In this document: positions 1-10,094 of the stretch, piece after piece
Numbering within the stretch: position 1 is the first letter of the stretch
Layout: every line of letters begins with the position of its first letter
Source of the DNA: Spirometra erinaceieuropaei
Lineage: Eukaryota; Platyhelminthes; Cestoda; Diphyllobothriidea; Diphyllobothriidae
Reading direction: 5' to 3'
Assembly: GCA_902702965.1 (NCBI GenBank)
Contig: CACRXP010000089.1
Location: 821,459-885,458, forward strand
Length of the DNA stretch: 64,000 nt
Notes under the pieces: model-generated
Database searches by the model: none
Seen by the model: only the letters and a program-made list of their open reading frames with translations
What the model was told of the DNA's origin: nothing
Position numbers and translations under genes: made by a program

Positions 1-1841
1 TTATTGCCGATGAGGCGAGAAAGGGCGTCAGCCTGACCAAAGTCTGTAGTGCGGCAGTAACGAATGTCGAAATCGTAGCTAACATGGATGGTTGCCCATC
101 GCTGAAGTCGGCTAGCTGAATAGACGGAAATGCCTTTTTTCGAACCGAAGATTGACAGCAATGGTTTGTGACCCGTCAACAACGTGAAGTTACGACCGTA
201 CAACAGTTCTTGGACCGTCTTGACGACAAACACGAGGACTAGAGCTTCTTTCTCGATCTGCCCGTAGTTCTTCCCCGCAGGAATTAGCGTGCGAGATGCA
301 TGCATGATCGCCTTTTCAGAACCGTGAGGGAAAGTATGTGAGATGACATCGCCAACTCCGTGGTTGGAATCATCTGCAGCAACAACGATCGGCAGCCTCG
401 GGTCGTTGTGCGTGAGCAGCATATCCGAACTCAGCAGCGGCTTTGGTTGGGCAAAGGGCTCTTCACAGTCGGAGGACCAGTGCTAGGGAGCAGCCTTCTC
501 AGCAGACGGTTGGGCGGGGCCCGTACGTCATTCAGCGATGGTAGGAAGGCGCTATAGTAGCTGATCAAGCCAAGATACGAACGAAAATGCAACACATTCT
601 TGGTTGCAGGCATCCGTTGGATGGCCCGAATGTTTTCAGGATCTGGATGGCGACCAGTGACGTCAAAAACGAATCCGGGGTACTTGATGGAGTCGAGGAA
701 GAATTGGCACTTGTCGGCCAGTAGGCGAAAGCCATATTCCTGCACGCCTTCGAGTACTGCGCACACTCGGTCTTGCAGCTCGGCAGGGGAGCGACCCACG
801 ATGATGATGTCGTCCAGCTGTGCCAGGGATGCCGGAGAGCATTGCGTTCATCGTTTGTTGGAATGGGGCCGGGGCGGTCTTGACACCAAAGGGCAGCCTG
901 GTGTATTGGAACAGAGCGCGGTGGGTACTGATGGCCAACAATTCGCGCGACTCAGGGGCGACCTCGATCTGCAGATACGCATCAGCGAGATCCAACTTGG
1001 CAAAGTAAGTGCCGCCATTCAGCAGGGTGAAAAGATCAGCCGGAACCCTTAATGGATAGCAGTTCGGTGTCAGTGCGGCATTGAGACCGGTGGAGAAGTC
1101 AGCACAAATGCGGGTCGAGCCATTGGGCTTCTTAACCACAACGATTGGAGCGGCCCAGGAGGAGTAGGACACAGTAACCAGAACTCCCAATTCCTCTAGA
1201 CGCTTCAATTCAGCCTCGACAAGTGGTAGGGCTGCATATGGGACTGGTCGCTTTGGACGGAAAACTGGTTGACTTCCAGGAGTCAGATGTGGCACGGATT
1301 GAGTGTATGTGCAACGACCCGGGCCGTCTTGGAACACTGAGACAAACTGATGGAGAATGTCCTTGGCTTGGTCGGCAAGCACAGCGGGAATCTGCACCTG
1401 ACTGCAAACAACGCGGAGCGGCATATCGGCCAAACCAAGTTGTTCAATCCAGTCGAGACCAAGTAGGTTTAGATCAGACTTGGTGATGTAGCAGATCGCA
1501 GTGATGCTTTTACCGCGGAACGACACACAGCATTGCAGTTGCCCAATTAGCTGAAGGAGACCACCACACGCGCTTGTGGCGGACTGGGAAGTCAGCTGCA
1601 TCGTGGGGCTGCCGAGGGACTGCCAGAGTCTCTCAGAGATGATAGTGATATCTGAGGCCGAGTCCAATTGTAGACGACCTGCATGGCTATTGAGCAGAAC
1701 GTCAACAAATTTTCTACGGCCAGGCGCATTGAGCTGGAAACCAGCTAAGAGACTGAGGGAATTACCAACGGACTGGTACTTGGACTTGCGTTTCGGCCGG
1801 AACGGTGCCTGGAACGAGAGGTGGCGGGGGCTGGCTTGCAT
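1..1841 (-). pseudogene. gypsy pol remnant: protease, reverse transcriptase, RNase H
   Basis: The protease lies at about 1480-1710: the active-site motif is [10 protein letters not shown], with the catalytic Asp near 1662-1664, and the flap/alpha region LNLLGLDW follows. The reverse transcriptase runs from about 1350 to 650 and includes [14 protein letters not shown] (catalytic Asp) and the primer-grip side LPFG. The usual YxDD box is near 803-822. There a frame change separates GIPGTA from LDDIIIVG, and the Tyr of the box is lost. The connection domain continues at 431-799. RNase H occupies 430 to 1 and ends in the conserved ADALSRL near base 10. The polymerase is broken at the catalytic box. 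Confidence 0.88.
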
Positions 1842-1849
1842 CCAGAAAC

Positions 1850-2750
1850 TGGTTTCGATTTGCAGAACCCCTCACGGTGTCCCATCTGAGTACAGCTTTG
1901 ACAGCAATGCTGGCGGAAAGTGCAATCCCGGTGGAAATGCCACGCGCCGCAGTGCCGACAAGGAGATTGCGGAGAGCTCGCCTTAGCCTCTTCCTTGGGC
2001 CGTGTAACAGGATGCGATTTGGTCGATGTGACCGTACGGACTGAGAAAGATGAGGCAAGCTTCTGAATCATTGCAGAGTTGTGCTTGAGGTTGATCAGCG
2101 TTTGGCACTCTGCTGCCAGCTCTTGGAGTGTGTTAGAGTTGTTCTGCTGCACTTTGGACAGGAGACGTGTGCGGATATCAGCATCCGTGGGGGACTGAAG
2201 GTCGCAGATAAATATAAGGCATTTAAACTGGTCTTCAGTGAGAGAACCGAGTTGGAAACGCCCAAACTTAGGATTGACAATGCCCGCATACCTGATGAAA
2301 TCATCGGAATCTCGTTAGCACAGTTGCAAGCACTGAAATCGAGCGCTGAAAAGGGGATGATTGCTCACCAAAAAATCTGTGACAACGTCTGAACCGCGTC
2401 CTTGAAAGTTACTCTCAGGGATTCTTGAGGAGGATGAACTTGGCATAACGCTGATGTTCAGCTGGACCCAGTTTGCGAAATAGAAGTCGAACCTTCCGTG
2501 CATCGTCCTGGGCAGCCAGGTCGACATAGAACAAGTCCTCGTATCGTTTGTACCAGAAATCGAAAGTGATATGTGCCTGCGGGTCATACAAGAATTAAGT
2601 GAGGCTGCTGGCAGTGTGAGCGACAGAATGTGAACCACTAGCCGCGCTTGATTGGCTCACGGATGAATTGGATAGCTTGACAGTCAGAGTCTCCATCAAC
2701 GTCAGCTACTGCTGCAACATTTGCTTCAAGTCAGTGTACACGTCAGCCAT
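1850..2750 (-). pseudogene. gypsy gag remnant with two CCHC zinc knuckles
   Basis: A plausible Gag start (MADVYTDLKQ) lies at 2750. Downstream on the minus strand, about 2400-2580, comes a capsid-like stretch with F-x-x-W-Y-K-R-Y-E-D-L-F followed by D-D-A-R-K-V-R-L-L, a pattern typical of gypsy Gag proteins. At about 1862-1960 there are two zinc knuckles, C-x2-C-x3-H-x4-C and C-x2-C-x4-H-x4-C, which bind the genomic RNA in the particle. Stops at about 2405 and 2590-2710 and frame changes split the gene into at least three pieces, so it cannot make a full Gag. Confidence 0.8.
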
Positions 2751-2776
2751 TGTAGTAAAAAACTGCGTCGCCAATT

Positions 2777-3196
2777 TGTTATGGCCCGCCTGATACTTGA
2801 AATCCGTGGAGTGTATGCGTACTCGACCCTTGTTCCCAATTCCAACGCGGCAGAGAAGGAGAACGCGACCGGCCACGAAAAAGTGTATTAGGAAATTGCA
2901 AGCCAGAATTGACTGGATGTAACGCATATTTATAACGCCCTACAGTGCTTCGCCGGCATTCGGCCAAATGCCCTTCGGGAAGAGCATTCCAGATGAGCCG
3001 GTCGATAATTAGAATATGCAGATTGATAAGGTCCGAGAGGAAAAGCCAATGGCAAGGCGTCACGATTAAGACGACAGCGCAGTAGAGAAAACGAACGTGA
3101 CCTCCAGTGATTGGCTGGCTCTTGTTTTTGAGAGTGTAGGCACTCCCAACACAGAGACAAATAAACCCGCCACTGTCTAGTTCCGATGGGCCAACA
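2777..3196 (-). repeat. Candidate 5' LTR of the gypsy element
   Basis: On the + strand this stretch starts TGTTATGG and ends GGCCAACA, so it has the TG..CA form of an LTR. It sits just upstream of gag. Immediately inside it, on the minus strand, is AATTGGCGACGCAG, which has the TGG start expected of a tRNA primer-binding site. A TATA-like GTTATAAATA lies at about 2930-2940 on the minus strand. The right boundary is a guess, because the partner LTR is outside the window. Confidence 0.4.
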
Positions 3197-3589
3197 CTCC
3201 TCACTTCGAAATCTGAACTTCTGAATCGCTGAACCGAGAATCTCAGATGGGTCGTCAACCGCCCATCCAAAATCATCGACCGCCGTCCCCCCCTCCCAAG
3301 CAGAAGCTATCGACGGCCTGAATCTCCTGACTTCCCTTCCAAATACAGTCACTCGTACAGCAGCTCCCATGCGGGAAAGCAGCAGGATCCGGCGTGATAC
3401 TTACTGAAGTCTTCAAGCTTGGCTGCCCTCGGCTCGTGAGTAAACTTACGTCGTTGCTCGAGGAGATATGGCGGCAAAGAAAAACCGCCGGGATTTCAGG
3501 GTCTCGGAATGCCTGAGACACCATAATTTCAATGAAAAACGAGAAACCTGTGACAATCACAGGTGAATTTCGCTGCTCTACACCGCCGG
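3197..3589. other. Unassigned sequence between gypsy LTR and LINE
   Basis: No convincing coding signal or known repeat was recognised. Part of it may still belong to the gypsy LTR or leader. Confidence 0.4.
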
Positions 3590-5045
3590 AAATGTCTTGG
3601 CTCGCATCTACATCGGTCGTCTAAACGGCCATCTGAAACAAGAGCTCCACTTGAAATCCAGTGTAGAATCCGGTGGAGCAGTGCCACCTTCGACATTATT
3701 TTCTCTGCCTGACAACTGCACAAAGTGCCAGGGAGCACAGGCCCATCACAACGCTATCTTCATGGACCTAATTAAAGCCCTCGACACAGTGAATTGTGAC
3801 GGAGCCTGAAAAATCACTCACAAAATCGTATAAACTGAGCAATTCATGTGCAAGATGAGTCAGTTTCACGACGTCATGATAGCGCGCTTAGCGGACCATA
3901 GGGCAGTATCAGAAGCACTCGCAGTGAACAATGGAGTGAAACGGGATTTTGTACTCATTCCTATCCTCTTCAGTCTTAGAATCCTTGTCACTCCGATGGA
4001 CGTCTATCATGACAAGTGCCCTGGGATCAACATAGTCTAGAAGAAAGACGACCAGCTTTCCAAACCCGACGAAGACAAGCAACAACGAAAACATCCACAA
4101 ACCCCTTTCTATGAACTCCTCCTCATTAACAGCTGTACACTAAATGCTACGACAAAAGCAATCATGCATACAGGCGTAAACAGATTCGCCTCCGGCTTCG
4201 CAAATGTTCAGTTTACTGTCATCACTGAAAAGCCGGGAGACATGCACCAATCTGTACCAACAGAGGAACACATTGCGTCCAGGATCAACGTGAATGGAAC
4301 CACACTTGTCCCACCAAGCCAGCGTCATCTCAGGCGACAACAAGATAGGCGACGGAGTTGCCCACTCGATCCCTTAAATTAGCTTGTTTTTCGGCCGGTT
4401 GCTGATCTCCGTTTGCAACTGTCAAGGACTTCGGATCAGCATGGAACTTAAAACGTACAGAGCGGTATTACTGAAAACGCTACGATACGGAGTGGAGGCA
4501 CGGACCGTTTATGTCGGCCAAGACAGGGAATTCGGCCACATCCACCCCAACTGTCTCCGAAGAATACTAAAATTAAGGCGATAGGACAGGATCTCGGACA
4601 CGGGAATCCTGGAGTGGACTGGGATCCTCAGCATCCGCGCCATGCTGAGGCAACTGCTATTGCGTCGCAGAAACCACTTGTGACAATGGTCTATGAACGG
4701 TAACCCGAAAGACTCTTCTACGGAAGTGCGACTTTGGGTGTAGGTTGACAAGGAGGATAATAGTGACGCTACAAGTACACGCTACGGACCTCCCCTAGTG
4801 ATCGACAAATCAATCCGACGATTTTGGAGGCCATCGCTCGGGATCGACCGGCCTGAAGAAGAACAGTGAAAACTGGGGCAGCAACTGAGGACACAACCGA
4901 ATAGCCACTGCAAAAGCCCGAGGATTGACTCGCAGCTGTCAAGCGTAACGGACACACAAACCCATCATTAAGCCACTTCCAACGTGTCCACGCTATCCAC
5001 GGACATTGCATGTACGAACTGACCTCGTCGGACAACGACAACGTA
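3590..5045 (+). pseudogene. LINE reverse transcriptase relic (zinc-finger-type LINE, here family A)
   Basis: Frame-broken remains of a LINE ORF2 run in order. The segment at 3597-3808 has FMDLIKALDTVN, the eroded form of the conserved DLTKAFDTVN box A of the reverse transcriptase. At 3846-4040 is the palm region with GVKRDF..IPILFSL. The catalytic FADD box should fall at about 4110-4150, but there it reads LINS, so the polymerase is inactive. The segment 4384-4584 carries the thumb region ending NCLRRILKLRR. The C-terminal part continues in broken frames to about 5045. The family is an apurinic-endonuclease LINE with C2H2 fingers at its C terminus (recalled from tapeworm genomes); related pieces lie at 6850-8200, 59595-60490 and 62430-63030. 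Confidence 0.8.
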
Positions 5046-5049
5046 GCAA

Positions 5050-5545
5050 CGCAAAACCTGAGTCTTCTTCAGACATCCCAAAGAACAGAATAAACCACGA
5101 TATAGAATTATTCCAGCAATACCTCAAATCTCTATTACATGTATCAGTGGCACCTTTCACCCAATCTTCGTGGTCACTCGATGAAGTTACGGACAACAAT
5201 GTCCAGGCTGAATCTTCGTTCTAAATTTATCACGCAGACGGAAGTGGAGAAATGGAACGGTCTCCCTCAGTCAGTCGTGGTGGCTACGTCTCTACAACTC
5301 TTCAAGAAACGCTCGGATAATTATTTGTCTAGCCTGTTTTCCTTCGACAGTCTCAATCTGGACTAATACCCCACGACCACCCAAATAATTTCTCTGAGAA
5401 AATGCTACTCAAGTGTATCAAGTACTGTTTTGATACCGAATGTTTTCATCGTGTACGGTTATTTCTAACGGGCTGACATTTAATCAATAGGGTTTTCAAA
5501 GGCTTTGCCTATTATCCTTACCAAATAAACTGAATAAACTGAAAA
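5050..5545 (+). mobile_element. 5'-truncated CR1-like LINE, 3' end
   Basis: The C-terminal motif of CR1-like ORF2 is present at 5160-5366: a run R-G-H-S-x-K-L-R, then W-N-G-L-P-Q-S-V-V, then L-F-K-K-R. After the stop an AT-rich tail ends at about 5525-5545 in short repeats of AATAAACTG, the kind of 3' microsatellite typical of CR1-type elements. Only the last few hundred bases of the element were inserted or survive. Confidence 0.75.
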
Positions 5546-5559
5546 AGATAATCTACGCA

Positions 5560-6530
5560 CCTTTGAGTGAAGTCTAGACTTTCATCTAAATACTGACTCG
5601 ATTGAACTTTCATTTTTTTCATCCTTCGCGGACAACTTTCTCTAAGACACTGAGAAAGGGCCACCGGAATTTTAGGACGCCGCCATTAACTTTCCGTTTC
5701 TGCCCACATTTCCTTCTTTTGCGAGTCGTATCGCTTCCTAAGTTCCCTCATCAGAAGTGTTACTTTTTCCAATTTTTTAGTTCATCCATCATGTCCTCAC
5801 AGAATGCCCTCCATCGACGCTCTTGGCAAGGCCTTCTGTCTTCGTCATATACTAGTAGTCTGGTCGCATTTCTCTTGTCCCCTCCTCGGATGGACTCGGC
5901 TGAATGTAACCGATTGCACCTCGGTTCCAATCGCCTCCAGACTGGTTTGCATTTCGCCACTTAGACGTGAATGGCCTCACCCGGCATATGAATTCTGCCT
6001 TGATAATAACCGTTTCGAACTTTTTACTCAAGGCCACATACAGGCCAATCCTGCCTGATCCGCCTACTTACCTACTTGGACTCGAATAGTCTCATCCGGC
6101 GTATCAATCCTGTCCTGACGATATCAGTTCTGAATCCCGTATACAGTACCACATACAGCCCAGGTCTGTCCGACCCGCATACGTACCCCTCAAGGCTGAC
6201 ATTTCTTTCTGCCCTGAAGATGTCCGATTATAATGTGTTATATCCCGAGACATACAGGCCAGTCCTGCCCGTACTTTTCCGCTATTATTTTTTAGCGAGG
6301 GGTTTTTTTCTCCTGTAAAATTAATCCGAACATTTTTAAATTTTAAGTTGAGTTTTTTTACACTTCTAGCTAATCTTTTTTCTTAACGGATTACAAATTC
6401 AGAAACTATGAATTGCATTCTGTACAGATTCTGCCTATCTCTTCTAAAATTCGTATGTAAATTTATTTTTATTTGCTTTGAGGGGACCCTGACGGGTCTT
6501 TAATAAAATTATTATTATTATAAGCATCAG
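5560..6530 (+). mobile_element. 3' UTR fragment of CR1-like LINE family 1
   Basis: From about 5880 to 6530 this is homologous to 40860-41375, the 3' UTR of the long LINE at 37.7-41.4 kb. Shared landmarks are 'tgaatcccgtataca', 'acaggccagtcctg', 'ggggttttttctcctgtaaaattaatcc' (two parts) and the terminal 'gacgggtctttaataaaat'. The end carries an ATT microsatellite. A unit of about 100 bp (around 5983-6060 and 6100-6180) is partly duplicated in tandem. No coding capacity remains. Bases 5560-5880 have a reading frame with no recognisable similarity. Confidence 0.75.
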
Positions 6531-6534
6531 GATT

Positions 6535-6760
6535 TCGCGATAAAGGGCGTGAGTGGCATGGGCCTCAATGCGTGGGCGCTACAGAGGTCGTGTTAGGAAG
6601 GAGCCATTGCAGTCTGATTCGCAGTCCACCGACCAGCGCCTCAACACACAAACACCCAACTGGGCTGACTGTGTGGTCTGCTATAAAAAGTCACCCAGTG
6701 ACCTGAAAATTGCGGCTTTTTCCCCAACGTGATAGTCTCAAGCGCGTCAGATTATTTCAA
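6535..6760 (+). repeat. LINE-associated repeat block R, copy 1
   Basis: This contains 'gaaggagccatt', 'cacacaaacacccaactgggc' in two parts and 'gtgatagtctcaagcgcgtcag'. The same order of motifs occurs at 61720-62110 and 62120-62425 and inverted at about 60780-61010. It sits next to a minus-strand LINE fragment here and at 62.4 kb, so it is probably part of that LINE's untranslated region. Confidence 0.55.
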
Positions 6761-6761
6761 T

Positions 6762-6825
6762 TCAATTCAATTCAATTATTTTTATTAAAGACCCGTCGGG
6801 GTCCCATCAAAGCAGTTGGAAATTA
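6762..6825 (-). mobile_element. Extremely short CR1-like LINE 3' tip with (TTCAA)n tail
   Basis: On the minus strand this reads 'gctttgatgggaccccgacgggtctttaataaaa' (two parts), followed by about five ATTGA units. The first part equals the last bases of the LINE ending at 41375. The copy is inverted and holds only about 45 bp plus the microsatellite, an extreme 5' truncation. Confidence 0.8.
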
Positions 6826-6849
6826 TGTCCTAAGATTCAACCTCACTAA

Positions 6850-8200
6850 CTCTACCCGTGCGGCAGTTCCCTGCCGAGCCGGCAAACCGAACGATACCAA
6901 TACTGGGGATGGTGGCTGAGAGAGCTGAGGACAGCTCGTTTATGCGTGCCATACACACGGCCTGCGCTCCCCCATATGAAGTTGCCGAGTTTTAACATAC
7001 GAGGAGGTAGATCGTTTGGGGCTGAACAACACACCTCCAACTTACCTGGTAAGTGTTGGTGATATGGGATTTTGAAAGGGTGTGTGAGTGATGCATGTGT
7101 TGATGAGGGAATGTGGGATAATGTGGCCGTGTCTGCGGACGATCGTATTGCAGGATGATTTTGCAAGGAATTCGTCTTGCCATTTGTATGAACCGCTTGT
7201 CACATCTGAACTGCAGCGTTATTACTTAGAGCCGACTGGGATTCACAATGTCAAAGGTCCCCAACAGATTGACAAATATGGTGTATGAGTCGGCACTCAT
7301 TCTGACACTTTTCCTGCAGCTGATGGGGCTGGCACATTCATATCTGTGCCTTCACGCAGTGCCAGTAAACCACAATGCGCCTCTGAAGGCATTTCTTACT
7401 CCAGATGAACGTTCAGACCATTGGGTTGGACGCAGAGTAAGATTACTTCCGTGATCTTAAGGAGGGTGATTCATCTGGTTATAAAGCAATTGCCGATTTC
7501 ACTTGCGATTTTGGGGGTGCGTGGTCGCAGCATCCTCAAGGTATTGGAGTTGAGTCCTTATCACCACATCCCATGGATTACGAAGGTAAGATTTTCCTAG
7601 AGTTGGGAGCTTCCGTATTTGTGGACTTTGGCTGGAACTACGTTTGCCAGTGACACAACCGAGGACATGCTCACGTCCCCTTATCTGGAATCGGGAAGGC
7701 AGATGTAAACCGGGGTAAAATCGTTTTCCTTTTAGGCCTGCAGATAGAGAAGGACCATGTTGTTGCAGCTGTTGATCCTGTGGCGACCGAGCAATCAATC
7801 CGAGCCGACATGTTTTGTGTCGACGCGAACACTATGGTTAAGAAGGCCAACCACTTTGTTCGCCGTCTGCGTAATTGATGGCATGGGTGCAAGTCTTCGT
7901 AGAATTTGTTCTCCACTTCATCTAATTTGCTCACTGAGTGGCTAAAGACGCTGACGATGTTGGCAATTTCGTTCTCGCGTTGCAGGAGCGTAATGACTAG
8001 GAGACGTCCATGGACGCGTATGGCAGATCAGGACAGGGGTCTTACAACGCCAGCCCTGATTGTGAAAGCGAATTCGGCTTCACATCGCCCAGCCCTTGGC
8101 CTCCACAACAAAAGGCGTATGCGGCACCCAGTTTCACTTAGCCCTATTCAGAGACAGGGGTCTCACTGACAGCCGCAGTGTCCAACATGCAGCGGTCCAG
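6850..8200 (-). pseudogene. LINE endonuclease-domain relic and LINE 3' UTR-like sequence (family A)
   Basis: On the minus strand, about 8150-7880 encodes pieces of an apurinic-type endonuclease: a glycine-poor A-F-T-I-R segment near 8070, then KLDEVENKFYEDLH at 7890-7930, a motif characteristic of this LINE family just before the catalytic GDFNARV region. That catalytic segment is frame-shifted and unreadable. The endonuclease end seems to reach about 7500. The stretch 6990-7183 has low-complexity CAC/CAT-rich DNA like that downstream of the LINE stop at 62430-62553, which suggests a large internal deletion. Nothing here is functional. Confidence 0.65.
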
Positions 8201-8539
8201 TTCGCAGGCGAACGGTGTTGCCTTCATTTTCGGACGATGTATGGTTGAGGTATGTAAAGGTGGATGAGTAATTGTGCTGCCATAGAGAACAGTGTCTCTC
8301 TGTCAGCCTATGAGTAGTCATGGGGGCGGTGACGGGGATTTTGTTTATTAAAATCTTATGATGGCACTTTTGGATCCGCAAGCTGCGGTGATGCTGCAGA
8401 CAGCGTTCGTCTTGAAGCTTACCGCCTCGGTTGGTCACCTGGTTTAATTTGTATTTTGAATTAACTTTATGTTCTCTCGGAAGGAAACCCGGTCTGGACA
8501 ATACATGAAATTCGCCAGTTTCGTACCTCTCCAAAAAAA

Positions 8540-8756
8540 GTGAAATCTAGTCAGGTGGTTGGCACAACGGGCTTCAAAATATTGTTCAACAGATAGTATA
8601 GGGCAGGAACTTAGAAAAATCCACGACTCGCTTCGCGAAAACGGGTATCCTGACAGGTTCATTGAAAAAGACCTTGCAGAACGACCCGCAAAACCCATCA
8701 CACTCACCGCCGAAAAGAAAACGTTGTTGATTTCGATAACGTTCGCTCTTGCCTAG
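8540..8756 (+). pseudogene. Penelope-like element fragment (reverse transcriptase thumb region)
   Basis: A short open frame holds E-L-R-K-I-H-D-S-L-R-E-N-G-Y-P-D-R-F-I-E followed by TAEKKTLLISITF. The N-G-Y-P-x-x-F-I motif, then a Lys-rich strand before the linker, is typical of the C-terminal reverse-transcriptase region of Penelope-like elements. No GIY-YIG domain follows. Confidence 0.65.
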
Positions 8757-9484
8757 CCACTATTTTTAAAACCGATTTTTTTCGATTTTTTCACCCACCT
8801 TACCAAGTCTTATATAACTGTACGCGACTGTCAACAAGACATCGGAAGCAACGTTCGTTCGCCTCCGATTCTTCTGTATCACGATAAAGTGTTCATTCGA
8901 CGATGAGTAAGAAAACGGGCTTTTCGCTTTATAAAGCGTATTATATTAATGATTTCTTTCCATTTTTTATTTATTTTTGTTTCTTTCTGTAAACCGTATG
9001 TTCGATTTATTTGGTTTTGTTTCCTTACAAAGGTGCCATTCCCATTTGTTGGTGTTCTGGTTGCGCATATGCAGCCCTTGGTTTTAACGTGCTCAGATTT
9101 GGGATTGATTTCAAAACAAACTGGCGGTTTAGAATTCGCAACCCAAAAACTAAAACGTAAACGGACAAATAAAACGTTGATTAGTTAAAACAAACAAACG
9201 TCAAAGTATTGCATGCTTAAGAAACTTAGGGATATGGTAATCAGTGTGACAATGCGATAGAAATTGTCTTAAAATAATGGAATTTACAACTCATTGTCAT
9301 AAATACTGACTATTTGCCGTACAATGCACATGTTATTTACGTTAACTGATTGGCACACACTCATCGCCATATCTTACCCGATAGCGTTTCTGGATGGACA
9401 ACTGGCAGCCAATGGACGTAGGAAATCTTAAGTTTAGCAAACTTTCTGAAAATTTTGAAACGAGTAAGTATATACAATTTGTAC

Positions 9485-9850
9485 TAACAATGCTAACCAA
9501 AGAACTAACAAAATATCTGACTGACTTAACTATCTAACTAACAAACCAACTTACGAACTAACTAACTAGCCAACCAACTTAACTAACCAACTAAAAAATT
9601 AATCATCAAGGCTAACCAACTAAGTTAATAATTTAACTAAGTGACTAACTAACTGGCCAACAATCCAACTAACGAACCGACAAACTGACTAGTTAACTAA
9701 TACTGCTATCCCACTGGTTATTATACTAACTAAATAACTAACTGACTAACTTACTTACCATCCATACCAACTAGATAACTTATTATACTAACTAAAGAAC
9801 TAACTATACTAAATGACTAACAATACACACTGACTATATAATAACTTATT
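9485..9850. repeat. Degenerate (CTAA)n / (ACTA)n microsatellite array
   Basis: There are dozens of imperfect units such as 'aactaactaac', 'ccaactaac' and 'gactaactaac', interrupted by point changes over about 365 bp. It is an old, mutated tetranucleotide array. Confidence 0.85.
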
Positions 9851-10076
9851 ATTTGGCTAACTTTCCCAATTGACGGACTTTCTTAATGATATCTTCCGGG
9901 CCTCTTCAATATTGGAAGCACCATTTAAACATAACTTCACATAATTTACACTCAAGAGTATCCCCAGAAGCCATCGATGCTCACATGAAAATTTTCGACC
10001 AATCACTATTCAGCGCCATAAAATTCGTCCGCATATCGCGTTTTTTTAATCACTCTCACCCGCAACTGGCTGTTTA

Positions 10077-10094
10077 GGCCATCACCCAAGAACA
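10077..10094 (+). promoter_or_regulatory. Acceptor-like site just upstream of the SNF5 start codon
   Basis: The sequence 'ctggctgtttag' followed by 17 nt and then ATG resembles a 3' splice site at 10077/10078. It could take a spliced leader or join a 5' UTR exon. This is inference from the motif only. Confidence 0.35.

Larger units (their letters stand above)
1..2760 (-). mobile_element. Ty3/gypsy LTR retrotransposon, internal region, truncated by window edge
   Basis: Read on the minus strand, the order is Gag, zinc knuckles, retropepsin, reverse transcriptase and RNase H, which is the Ty3/gypsy order up to RNase H. The integrase and 3' LTR would lie left of base 1 and are not seen. The Gag block resembles those of invertebrate K02A2.6/CsRn1-like gypsy elements (family judgement from memory). 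Several in-frame stops and frameshifts break gag and pol, so the copy is dead. No target-site duplication can be checked because only one end is present. Confidence 0.9.
8757..10094. other. Intergenic, low-complexity DNA upstream of SNF5
   Basis: No coding exon was recognised. It is AT-rich and includes the decayed ACTA-type array listed separately. The SNF5 promoter or trans-splice region should lie in the right half, but no core promoter motif is convincing. Confidence 0.5.

Noticed and set aside
9485..9850. CRISPR-like or structured repeat array
   Set aside because: Units are four bases and degenerate; there are no spacers. It is an old microsatellite.
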